The translations under genes and the position numbers were made by a program. This document shows positions 1 through 7,642 of a DNA stretch of 13,566 nt, piece by piece. This stretch comes from Pigoraptor vietnamica (Eukaryota; Opisthokonta; Filasterea), in contig CALSCQ010002651.1 in NCBI GenBank assembly GCA_943704525.1, positions 1-13,566 on the forward strand, written 5' to 3'. Each line of letters opens with the position of its first letter. The stretch's first letter is position 1. The notes under the pieces were generated by a model, which ran no database searches, was not told where the DNA came from, and worked only from the letters and a program-made list of their open reading frames with translations.

Positions 1-220
1 GGATCAGCGCCCCGCTCCGACTGGCCGGAGGCAGCAGTGACGGCCGACCGTGCATCCTCACTACTGTCAGCTGGAATACGCGCGCGCACTAACCTTGGGC
101 CGCTCAGGCAACGCTGAGAAGGGAGCAAGACGGCCGGTGCATTGGCGTCCCGTCGGCTGCCGGCGCCCCCCCCCAAACAACAACATCAACATAACACCCG
201 CCTCCACACACACGTAACCC
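1..220. other. Left-edge region with splice-like signals
   Basis: No long reading frame is convincing here. On the minus strand there is a strong acceptor-like pyrimidine tract ending CTTCTCAG at 114, a 20-nt segment (113-94), then a donor-like GTTAGT at 93-88. Further on are a branch-like CTGAC near 65-70 and another pyrimidine-rich acceptor-like stretch ending GGCCAG at about 21. This pattern fits a small exon of the minus-strand gene to its right, with a further exon running off the edge. A poly-C tract lies at about 166-174. I infer transcription continues through here but cannot prove it. Confidence 0.3.
94..113 (-). other. Candidate 20-nt mini-exon of the acidic-protein gene
   Basis: On the minus strand this segment is preceded by a pyrimidine-rich CTTCTCAG and followed by GTTAGT. 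If a donor at 240 (C|GTGTGA, phase 1) is used, the exon reads in frame as PLPERPK and exits in phase 0. It could then join an exon starting near 20 (SERGAD) that leaves the window. If the stronger-looking donor GTGAGG at 224 is used instead (phase 2), the exon hits a stop at 106-104, giving a terminus only two residues longer than the unspliced one. Transcript data would decide between these. Confidence 0.25.
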
Positions 221-916
221 TCACCCCCACATATTCACACGCATGTTATCCGCAATTCGACTAAAGGCAGCCACGCTGACGTCCTCGTCAGGCAAACTAT
301 CGCCGCCAATGGAGTCGACGTCGTCCGGAACTGCCCTGCGCTCAAGCGAATCCAAGACCCTCCGACCGGCCGCAGGCACGTGCGCAGGCACGCGCGCGGT
401 CGCGCCCAACGAGTTCAGGGCGGATCCAACAAGCGCCCCGACAGCCGAAACGCCGCCGTCCACCACGGCGCGCGCAGTGTGGACAAGACCACCCGCGCCG
501 GAGGGTGCGTCGGCGCCTGGAGGTACGTCTGTGGCAGCGGGCGGCGGCTTCACAAAGGCATCCGGGTCGAGCTCGTCCTCGGACCACCCCGGGTTCGGCG
601 GCGGGGCGGTGACCAGGCGGTGTTGGCGATTAACGCGTTCGTCGTAGTCGGGCAAGTTCTCTTCCTCTTGCGAGTTCTCGCTTTCGGACGCTATTGAAAA
701 CGTGTCACCGGCATCGCTCTCTGGGGCTGCGCCGTCGTCGCCGTCCCCACTCGCACTGCTCTCGCTTTCGTCGTCGCTCTCCAGCGGCTCGGCGGGAAAC
801 GGCGTCGTCGGCGCGTCGCCAAAGTAGTCTCGGAGGGCGTCCACGACGAGGTCCGCCGGCGCCACATACGTGTTCATCGTGTGCTGTCGTCGGATTTCGC
901 GCGCAGGGTCGCTCAT
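221..916 (-). CDS. Unrecognised acidic low-complexity protein (or 3' exon of a larger gene)
   Basis: The frame reads 231 aa from an ATG at 916 to TGA at 223-221; a second ATG lies 13 codons on at 877 (MNTYVAPADL). I do not recognise the protein. After a short N-terminal part (NTYVAPADLVVDALRDYFGD) comes a strongly acidic, Ser-rich stretch at about residues 36-80, a Pro-rich linker (TAPPPNPGWSEDELDPDAF), and a small Ala/Gly/Val-rich segment at about 125-155 (VSAVGALVGSALNSLGATA) that could be an amphipathic or weakly hydrophobic helix. The C-terminus is acidic. Its ATG overlaps the TGA of the frame upstream by four bases (ATGA), unusual for eukaryotic nuclear genes, so it may instead be an exon of that gene. 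The composition suggests a mostly disordered protein. Whether it is translated as drawn is uncertain. Confidence 0.4.
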   Translation of the reverse strand: MSDPAREIRRQHTMNTYVAPADLVVDALRDYFGDAPTTPFPAEPLESDDESESSASGDGDDGAAPESDAGDTFSIASESENSQEEENLPDYDERVNRQHRLVTAPPPNPGWSEDELDPDAFVKPPPAATDVPPGADAPSGAGGLVHTARAVVDGGVSAVGALVGSALNSLGATARVPAHVPAAGRRVLDSLERRAVPDDVDSIGGDSLPDEDVSVAAFSRIADNMRVNMWG

Positions 917-1794
917 TGCGCGGCCGCCGGGTGCATCCCAAAGGCGCGTGGAGGACGGGCCGTCCGAGACGTCCGCGTCGCAGTTAAGTCGCCGTAAAAA
1001 TTGCTGTCTCCGCAGAGGCAGGGCTCTTGCGCGGCAATGGACGCCCCGTTGCCCATTTTCTGTGCGTCGTCGTACGGCTTGGCCTCTGGGATTGTGCACA
1101 CGTGCGCCGCAACAGAGTGCCGCAGCACCGTGGCGCCAGTGTCCTCGCGCACGCACTGCACGACCGTCCCGAGGGTGAGGTCCACAGCAACGCCCGACAG
1201 AAAGTGCCACAACATCGTCGTCGCATACATAAAGTCCCCAAGAAATCCCTCTGTCTCGCGACGCCGCGTGCCCTGCGGCGCCTGCGCAAAGCGGGGGACG
1301 TCACGTCCGTGCTTTTGCGGCCAACGGAACGATGCGCGCTCCCCGGCGAGAGTGCGCAGGAAGCGCGCGTCATCCACGTCAACCGAGTCCATGAGGCTCT
1401 GCGGGCTGTAAGACGGCGACGGCGCCGCACTGTTCGGCGCCGGCGTGCGGTCCAGGAACCAGTGCAGGCGCTGCGGGCAGCCCGTGCGCTCGTCGACGAC
1501 AAAGTTGTTGCGGCCGGGGACGACCTTGCCGCAGTCGAGCGTTGACCCGAAAACAAGGCTTGCGCAAATGGCCACGACCTCAAAGGCGCGCTCGGGAGAC
1601 ATGTGCGGGAGGGCACCCGCGCACGCGTCGATGAACGCGGGATTCACCGGAAAAATAACGCCGTCGCAATTGGGCCCAGTAAGAACGTACCCATTGCGCC
1701 ACGGGTCCGTGCGGCGGCCAAAACCGCACTCGGCCCCGTCGGCAAACGACCCCATGGGCCCCGCGCGGAAGAGCAGCCGCGTGCGCGACACCAT
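913..1794 (-). CDS. Unrecognised cysteine/tryptophan-containing protein, possibly the 3' exon of the F-box gene
   Basis: The open frame gives 293 aa from an ATG at 1794 to a TGA ending at 913, but coding-like sequence in the same frame continues upstream to about 1831 (LPLRSWIPDGH before the Met), stopped by a TGA there. I therefore suspect the true 5' boundary is a splice acceptor near 1832, not an initiator ATG. An intron at 1926-1832 would join this frame to the F-box gene, and the joined coding length (240+776+919 nt) is divisible by three, predicting 644 aa. Visible features are conserved-looking blocks such as DPWRNGYVLTGPNCDGVIFP, several cysteines, and a Pro/Ser-rich loop at about residues 140-155. 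I assign no function. Confidence 0.45.
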   Translation of the reverse strand: MVSRTRLLFRAGPMGSFADGAECGFGRRTDPWRNGYVLTGPNCDGVIFPVNPAFIDACAGALPHMSPERAFEVVAICASLVFGSTLDCGKVVPGRNNFVVDERTGCPQRLHWFLDRTPAPNSAAPSPSYSPQSLMDSVDVDDARFLRTLAGERASFRWPQKHGRDVPRFAQAPQGTRRRETEGFLGDFMYATTMLWHFLSGVAVDLTLGTVVQCVREDTGATVLRHSVAAHVCTIPEAKPYDDAQKMGNGASIAAQEPCLCGDSNFYGDLTATRTSRTARPPRAFGMHPAAAQ

Positions 1795-1831
1795 GTGCCC
1801 GTCCGGAATCCACGAACGGAGGGGCAGTCCT

Positions 1832-1926
1832 CTTCAGGGTCGGGGTCGTCCAGCCAGGGCGCATACGCCACCACCTTCGCCCGTTGGCTGTGTTGTGGGA
1901 GGCGGAGGAGCTCGTTCGATTAATAC
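1832..1926 (-). other. Candidate 95-nt intron joining the F-box frame to the downstream frame
   Basis: On the minus strand a GTATTA donor (phase 2, three codons before the TAA at 1922-1920) and an acceptor ending CCCTGAAG at 1832 would remove the stop and shift correctly into the downstream coding frame (PAL|GLPLRSWIPDGH). The acceptor is weaker than others in the window. Against this model, part of the excised sequence (KVVAYAPWLDDPDPEED, in the same frame as the F-box gene) itself looks coding. A 39-nt intron (GTATTA to CACAACACAG) followed by another frame change is the alternative. Confidence 0.3.
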
Positions 1927-2983
1927 AGGGCGGGGAGGTCGTTCATCTCGTCACACCCGCGCACCCACACGTGCAGCGCGGTCGCTGAGTCGTCGCCAAT
2001 GCGGAACAGGTAATCGGCGGCGCGGTGCCCCCCTGCCACCATGCGCGCGCGGGGGCTGAGGACGGCCATTCGCCAGCGCAGCACCTCGAGGGACTGCAGC
2101 GCTTCGAACGCGTCGGCGCTGTCCGGCACTGCGTCGGGCGCGAAGTCGGCGAGCCACCGGTGATATCCGACGCCGCACTCGTCGTACATGTTGGGGTTGC
2201 TCTCCACCCGCGGCCGCGACACAGCGTCGAGCGCCCAGAGCCCGTGCCGCGTGTCGGCGGAAAACTGGCGCAGCGCAAGGTCCTCCAGGGAACGGTTGCA
2301 GCCGGCATTCGCAAGCGCCTCGCCGTTCAGCCGCTCCGTCGCGCCGCCCACGTCCAACGCGACACCCGCGGCCATCGCGCACACCATGTGGGTGTCCCCG
2401 CGCCGGCCTCCAAAGGGACGCAGGGGCGCGCGGTGGGCCTGGGCATCGTGCATCATGCGCACGTATCCCAGCACCGCGGCGCCCTCGTGCGAGGGGTCCG
2501 CTGCCAGCGTCGCTTCGACGCCTTCGTAGTCCTCGTCCCGCAACCCCTTTGGTGCGCCGCGCGAGCGCACATAATCCCTCGCCACGCGCGTCCACGCAAT
2601 TCGGCGCGCGCGTTCGTTGACAGTCGCCAGAAAGTCGCTTGAGAGAAAACCCGCAACGGGATGCCCCGCGGGATCTGTCGGCGAGGACGCTCCGAGCCAC
2701 AGCTGAAAGGAAACCGACTCTCGCACGACGGCCCGTGCTCTACCTCAAACGCCAGCGCATGCTGCCCCCGCGCGAGAAGCTGCGGCCAACGGAGGGCGAT
2801 TACACAGTTCACAAGCGCGCGGAGGGCGCGGCATGTCGCCGCAAGGTGGCACAGGTCGACGGGGTCCAGCACGCCGTGCGAGAATATCTCGTACAAAATA
2901 GTGCCGTCAATGTGTGCCAGGTGCGCGCCAATCGCGACGCGATGGCCTTCGTCACGCACGCGCGGGTGCGGGGACGTTGCCAT
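1920..2983 (-). CDS. F-box domain protein (two exons, 41-nt intron)
   Basis: Exon 1 runs 2983-2744 and exon 2 runs 2702-1920, predicting 340 aa if the TAA at 1922-1920 is used. Residues about 24-58 have the F-box pattern: HIDGTILYEIF, then DPVDLCHLAATCRALRALV, the usual leucine/isoleucine spacing followed by the CR.LR end. F-box proteins normally bind SKP1 in an SCF ubiquitin ligase and present substrates through their C-terminal region; I infer that role from the domain only. The C-terminal 260 residues match no repeat family I know (no WD40, LRR or kelch pattern is obvious). The ATG at 2983 is the first in frame and sits next to the region divergent from POLG. The frame may extend by splicing into the reading frame ending at 913, making a 644-aa protein. 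Confidence 0.6.
2703..2743 (-). other. 41-nt intron in the F-box gene
   Basis: On the minus strand the exon end TTTGAG is followed by GTAGAG, and 41 nt later TTTCCTTTCAG precedes CTGTGG. Both junctions are phase 0, and removal joins the F-box frame (HALAFE) to the open frame that begins LWLGASS. Without removal the F-box frame runs on through unrelated, Arg-rich sequence. The acceptor is a textbook pyrimidine tract. The intron is much shorter than those of POLG (91-425 nt). Confidence 0.6.
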
Positions 2984-3340
2984 TCGCGCGCGCGGGAGAC
3001 GGAAGAAGGGGACGAAAGTGTGTGTTCAAACAGACACAGAAAATAGGGAAATAGCCACCGCCCAAAGTTGCTGTCGGTCTCTCTCGTTGTAGTGGGTGAG
3101 CCAATTCCTCCATAGATTAGAGATGATTACGTAGGGTGAGGGTTGCCGGCTGCAGACGGTAACAGCCGCATGCATGAAGACAAAAGGACTTTGCTTTCGG
3201 GGGACACACACACACTCTCTCTCACGTCCAAACAGCTGCTGCGACGCTTCCTCTCTTGCGTAAGATGGGATTGTCCCACGAGCTCACACTGAAGTGTGTC
3301 GCACATAACGCACACTAAAGTGCGTCGTAACGCCGGCTCG
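2984..3340. promoter_or_regulatory. Divergent intergenic region between the F-box gene and POLG
   Basis: The two flanking genes are transcribed away from each other across 357 bp, so both promoters should lie here. I see no TATA box. A CT/CA-rich stretch (about 3207-3225) is followed by three dyad symmetries between 3266 and 3325, immediately before the POLG start. No convincing small gene is present. Confidence 0.55.
3266..3325. promoter_or_regulatory. Cluster of three dyad-symmetric elements upstream of POLG
   Basis: TGGGA-TTG-TCCCA lies at 3266-3278, CACACT-GA-AGTGTG at 3285-3298, and ACGCAC-ACTAAA-GTGCGT at 3308-3325. The second and third share a CACT.AAGTG-like core, spaced 26 nt apart. 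They end 15 nt before the POLG ATG and may be transcription-factor half-site pairs or 5' UTR hairpins. The middle one resembles a T-box palindrome, which is inference only. Confidence 0.4.
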
Positions 3341-6300
3341 ATGCGCCTCGCACGCGCCCTCCGCGGCGGCGCGTGGGCTGCGGCGCGCACACAGCGTGTT
3401 CAGTGCGTCGCGCGGCGGCATCTGAGCACAGCCTCGCAAGGTGAGCTCGTTAACGCGTGCATGCTTCGAGATGATATCGGCGCAATATCCGACTGTTAAT
3501 ATTTGTCGCGTCCTGCGTTCCCCCCACGCAGCGGCAGACCACGCGGCGAAGGAGACTGCGACCGGCGACGGCAATGGCAAAGAAAACGCGAGCGAGGAGC
3601 GGCGGAGTCCCTTGGACATCCAGATGCTCTCACGCGGGCTCCACGCGCAGGTGTTCCCGCAGGGTGCGCCGCACAGCGACCCGCTCGACGTTTCCGCTGC
3701 AGAACGACATCTCCGCGAACACAAGTTCTGGGACAAGCCCCGCGACAGGCACCGCAACGTCACCCTCGCGCTGCCGCCGCTCCAAGGGCCGGACATTGCC
3801 GCGCACTTTGCGGCGATTGCGAGCGAACTGGCGACGCCGTACGCAGCGCACGCCACGGCTCTCGTGCGCGCGCCCTTGCCCAAGCGGCCCTCCGAGTGGC
3901 TCTTTCGCGCGGGGTGGACGCGCTACGCCGCGGGAGAGGCGCCGACGGCCGTTCCCTTTCCCGACGACCCCGCGCTCGTCTTTGACGTGGAGACGTGCGT
4001 GAGGGACGGACCCTTTGCGGCCATGGCGGTCGCCGCGTCGCCGGCGGCGTGGTATCTGTGGGTGTCGCCGCGCCTTGTTGACGACGACGTGCCCCACGCC
4101 GCGCGCCGTCTCCTTATTCCCTTTGGGCGCATGGCGTGCCCGCGCGTCGTTGTCGGCCACAGCGTCAGCTACGACCGCGCGCGCATCCGCGACGAGTACG
4201 CACTTGGGGATACGCGCGTGCGATTTCTAGACACGCTGTCGATGCACATGGTCGTCGAGGGGCTCAGCGGCCCGCAGCGTGTGGAGCGCCTGGCCTCGCA
4301 GAGGAAGAAACGCGATGTTCCGCCGAAGGTGGAAGCGGACGAAGAGCTGCTGGAAATTTCGGCGATTGTGGAGGGCGACGCGGGGAGTGAGACGCGCCCG
4401 CAAGTCGAAGCCGCGGTTAAAGAGAACGAGTGGACTGCCGCGGCCGAAGAGGACGGCGCCGAGGAGCCCTTCCCCGAGCTGTTTGAGCTCAACTCGCTCC
4501 GTCAGCTGCGGCGGCAGTACTGTGGGAAGGACCTCCCCAAGGAAGCCCGCAACGTGTTTGTGTCGGGCACTCTGGACGACGTGCGCGCATCGTTCGCCTC
4601 GCTCGTCGACTACTGCGCGGAGGACGTGCAGGCCACGCACGAGGTGTGCGCGGCCCTCCTTCCCAAGTACTTTGCGCACTGTCCGCACCCCGCGTCGTTT
4701 GCGGGCATGCTCGAAATGGGCAGCGCCTTGCTCACCGTCGACGAGTCGTGGCCAGAGTACGTGAAGCGCGCGGAGGCCGTCTACGCCGAGAAGAACGCCG
4801 GCCTCCAACGCGCGCTCGTCCAGCTTGCAGACGAGGCACGCGCCCTCGCGGGCAAGCCCGATGTGTTGAAGGACCCCTGGCTGTCGCAGCTCGATTGGAC
4901 GGTGAAGGAAGCGCGTATGACCAAGGCAAAGGTCAACGCAAAGGGGGAGGTAGTCGTGCCCTCGCGCCCGCACAAGCGCGGCGGGCGGGGCGTCGGGTTT
5001 CCCCAGTGGTACGTCGACCTCATGGACCCAAAGACGGACGCAGTGCGATTGACGACGCGGATGGACATCACGCCGCTGCTGCTGCGCCTGCGGTGGAACG
5101 GACACCCCCTCCAACGGATCGCAAAGTTCGGGTGGTGCTTTCGCGTGTCCCCCGCGCAGGTCGAGGAGACAAGACGGTTGACGGCGTCGGAACCCGTGCG
5201 CGTCGACGACGACGGCACTGCGTACTTCCGCCTGCCGCACAAGGACCGAGACGGCAAGAACGTGGGCAATCCCCTGGGCAAGGACTATGCGGGCTACGTC
5301 GAGACGGGAGTGCTGAAAGCCCCGGACGCCCTCGCGGGCGAGGCGCTGCGCATAGGCGCCGACTGCGCGTACTGGGCCAGCGCGCGGGAACGCATCGCGG
5401 GCCAGCTGGTCGTGTGGCTGGACGAGATTGCGGACGCGCCGCAGGGCGCGACGGGGGCGCTGGGCGGAGAAAAGTCCGGCAAGAGGGTCGGCGTGATTGT
5501 GCCGCTGATGCACGCGGCGGGTACGGTCACGCGCCGCGCCGTGGAGCCGACGTGGCTGACGGCCAGCAACGCGAAGAAAACGCGCGTGGGATCGGAGCTC
5601 AAGTCGAAGGTGGTGGCGCCGCCGGGGTGCCAGATTGTCGGGGCGGACGTCGATAGCCAGGAGCTGTGGATTGGGTCGGTGCTCGGCGACGCGTACTTTG
5701 CGCGCATGCACGGGGCTACCGCGCTCGGCTACATGACGCTGCAGGGGCGCAAGCAGGACAAGACGGACCTCCACTCGAACACGGCGGAAATCCTCGGGAT
5801 CAGCCGCGACAACGCCAAGATATTCAACTACGGGCGAATGTACGGCGCCGGGGAGCGCTACGCCGCGCGACTTCTGCAAAAGTTTGGGGCCCCCTCGAAG
5901 GTGGAAGCGGAGACCAAGGCGAAGGAACTCTACCAGCGCACCAAGGGCCGCCGCATGCACGGAGTGCCGGAGGGCGTTAAACACCGCGTTGAGCGCGATT
6001 ATGGCGTCCAGTGGGAGAAGGGCGCGCACGATCGCGCGCTCTCGCAGGTGCTCTCGCTGAATCCCCCGGAGGGCGAAGCATTTTGGCGGGAAGAGCTTCG
6101 CAGGCGGACTGTGTGGGTTGCGGGCACCGAGTCGCACATGTTCAACGCGCTCGAAGACATTGCATCGCTGGACCAGCGGACGCCCGTTCTCCGCTGCGGC
6201 ATCACGAACGCACTGCGCGTGCCGAACATCGCGCGGGACGAAGTGGGTTTGTGTGTGTGTGTGTGTATTTGTATGTGCGTGAGAATGCGTGTGTGCGTGT

Positions 6301-6343
6301 AGTGTGGGTGAGTGTGTATATCTGTGAGCCTGTGTGTGTGTCT

Positions 6344-6392
<49 letters not shown>

Positions 6393-7607
6393 TGTATGTT
6401 TCGTATTTCCAATGGGCCACCCACGCTTTCCTCTATCTCGCAAGTGGGAGCCGTGCAATGTCCTTGACACTCGACCCAATCCGACGGTCTCTCTCGCTCT
6501 CTTTTCAACACTTTCACTTCTCGCCTCCACGCAGCACATTCCGAGCCGCATCAATTGGGTCGTGCAGTCGTCCGCCGTGGACTACCTTCATCTCATGCTC
6601 GTCTCGATGCGCTGGCTGTGCGCGCGGTTCAAAATTCCCGCCCGATTTGCCATTAGCATACACGACGAGGTGCGCTACTACGCCGCGCAGGACGACGTGG
6701 ACCGCGCCGCCCTCGCCCTCCACGTGACCAACCTCTGGACACGCGCCATGTTCTCGCACGCGATCGGCATTCACGACTTGCCTCTGGTATGTGCCGTTGT
6801 ATAGCACGCTGTCGCCTGTTGTTGTGTCCATGCGTATAGCACGCTGTCGCCTGTTGTTGTGTCGATGCGTATAGCGCGCTGTCGTCTGTTGTTGTGTCGA
6901 TGCGTATAGCGCGCTGTCGCCTGTTGTTGTGTCGATGCGTATAGCGCGCTGTCGCCTGTTGTTGTGTCGATGCGTATAGCGCGCTGTCGCCTGTTGTTGT
7001 GTCGATGCGTATAGCGCGCTGTCGCCTGCTGTGTCCATGCGTATAGCACGCTGTCGATTGTTGTTGTGTCCATGCGTGTAGCACGCTGTAGCCTGCGTGG
7101 CGCCACATTACACAGCTGCCTCTCTCGCATCATTATTGCGCCCCAGCCGTGGTACTGTGCGTGGCGCGTGCATGTGAGCGGGTTGATGCCGCCTAACAGT
7201 GTGTGTGGCAGGGCGTCGCGTTCTTCAGTGCGGTGGACGTGGACCACGTGTTGCGCAAAGAGGTCTTTATGGACTGCGTGACCCCCTCCAACCCAGTCAG
7301 CGTTCCGCCTGGCTACACGCTCGACATCTACAAGGCCATTGAGCGGACGGGGGGGACGCTCGAGCGCAAAGGGATGGCACAGGCACCCCTCCACAAAGAA
7401 CTCTGTCCTGTGGTCGACGACGACGCGCCGTTGCCAGAGGGCGTGCGGTGGGAGTTGGGCGCTTGCACCATGAGCCCCGTGTTGAGCTCGCTTCCAGCCC
7501 CTCGCCGTTTACAACGCGAGAACAACACCCCGCGGGCATCCACACCGGCGTCAAAACCTCGGCACCGGCGGACGGAAGAAACCCCTCGACAAGTGAACGT
7601 GGATTGA
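3341..7607 (+). CDS. POLG: Mitochondrial DNA polymerase gamma, catalytic subunit (four exons)
   Basis: Exons are 3341-3440, 3532-6242, 6535-6786 and 7212-7607, predicting 1152 aa (human POLG is 1239). This family A enzyme replicates and proofreads mitochondrial DNA in the matrix. Exon 1 is a classic presequence: 33 residues, seven Arg, no acidic residue, ending RRHLSTASQ. The 3'-5' exonuclease follows: Exo I FDVET (D185, E187), Exo [10 protein letters not shown] (from about 241), Exo [15 protein letters not shown] (D398). A thumb/spacer block starts MLEMGSALL. Polymerase motif A is [10 protein letters not shown] (D739), motif B is [13 protein letters not shown] (K796, Y800), and motif C is ISIHDEVRY (H980, D981, E982). 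All catalytic positions are present, so it should be active. Oddities are an acidic insertion before Exo III (about residues 295-350), an Arg where animals usually have Gly in TPVLRCGI, and a basic, Pro-rich extension of about 77 residues (1076-1152) like the C-terminal tails of fungal enzymes. Confidence 0.96.
3441..3531 (+). other. POLG intron 1 (91 nt)
   Basis: The donor is CAAG|GTGAGC at 3441 and the acceptor is CCCCCCACGCAG at 3529-3531, with a branch-like CTGTTAAT at about 3493-3500. The phase 1 junction restores codon GCG and joins the mitochondrial presequence in one frame to the polymerase in another. An in-frame ATG inside the intron would otherwise give an enzyme with no targeting signal. 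Confidence 0.85.
6243..6534 (+). other. POLG intron 2 (292 nt), TG-rich
   Basis: The donor is GACGAA|GTGGGT (phase 0) and the acceptor is CGCCTCCACGCAG at 6534. The junction falls inside the conserved block between TPVL.CGI and [19 protein letters not shown], giving [12 protein letters not shown]. The 5' part is TG repeat; the 3' part has a long CT-rich tract (about 6486-6533). Confidence 0.88.
6246..6397 (+). repeat. TG microsatellite inside POLG intron 2
   Basis: Degenerate TG-rich sequence begins 3 nt after the donor and contains an uninterrupted (TG)21 at 6349-6390. Alternating purine-pyrimidine DNA of this kind can adopt Z-form and is usually length-polymorphic. Intronic TG runs can also affect exon recognition. 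Confidence 0.9.
6787..7211 (+). other. POLG intron 3 (425 nt), minisatellite-bearing
   Basis: The donor is CTG|GTATGT and the acceptor is GTGTGTGGCAG at 7211, phase 0. Splicing joins IHDLPL to [18 protein letters not shown], a conserved contiguous stretch in POLG proteins. Most of the intron is a 35-bp tandem repeat. Confidence 0.9.
6799..7095 (+). repeat. 35-bp minisatellite, about 8.5 copies
   Basis: Units begin GTATAGCGCGCTGTCGCCTG and finish TTGTTGTGTCGATGC. Copies start at 6799, 6834, 6869, 6904, 6939, 6974, 7009, 7041 and 7076. The copy at 7009 has lost 3 nt (32-bp unit) and the last is partial. The central copies are almost identical while the outer ones carry CAC for CGC and TCC for TCG changes, the pattern expected when a tandem array is homogenised in its middle. 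Confidence 0.95.
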
Positions 7608-7636
7608 AATCGGCCGTTCTCAATACGCATCGCCCA

Positions 7637-7642
7637 ATTAAA
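7637..7642 (+). terminator. Candidate POLG polyadenylation signal (ATTAAA)
   Basis: ATTAAA, the commonest variant of AATAAA, lies 30 nt after the POLG stop codon. A single hexamer in otherwise GC-rich DNA is only weak evidence. Confidence 0.3.

Noticed and set aside
1-2983. Left 3 kb as bacterial or viral DNA
   Set aside because: The ATGA overlap and unrecognised proteins hint at it, but a good spliceosomal intron, an F-box and matching base composition fit the host. No viral hallmark gene is present.
6243-6302. Continuation of the POLG frame into a Cys-Val repeat ending at 6302
   Set aside because: It is the TG repeat of intron 2; the conserved protein resumes after the acceptor at 6534.
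4227-6554. A 775-codon open frame on the minus strand opposite POLG
   Set aside because: It mirrors POLG exon 2, is Arg/His-rich and runs into the TG repeat as a His-Thr repeat. High GC content gives long antisense frames.
6799-7095. CRISPR-like array of 35-bp repeats
   Set aside because: Units are directly adjacent with no unique spacers, and the array lies inside a eukaryotic intron.
6514-7108. Repetitive minus-strand peptides rich in His-Arg-Asn and Thr-Gln-Gln
   Set aside because: They are translations of the intronic 35-bp minisatellite and overlap POLG exon 3; no independent support for coding.
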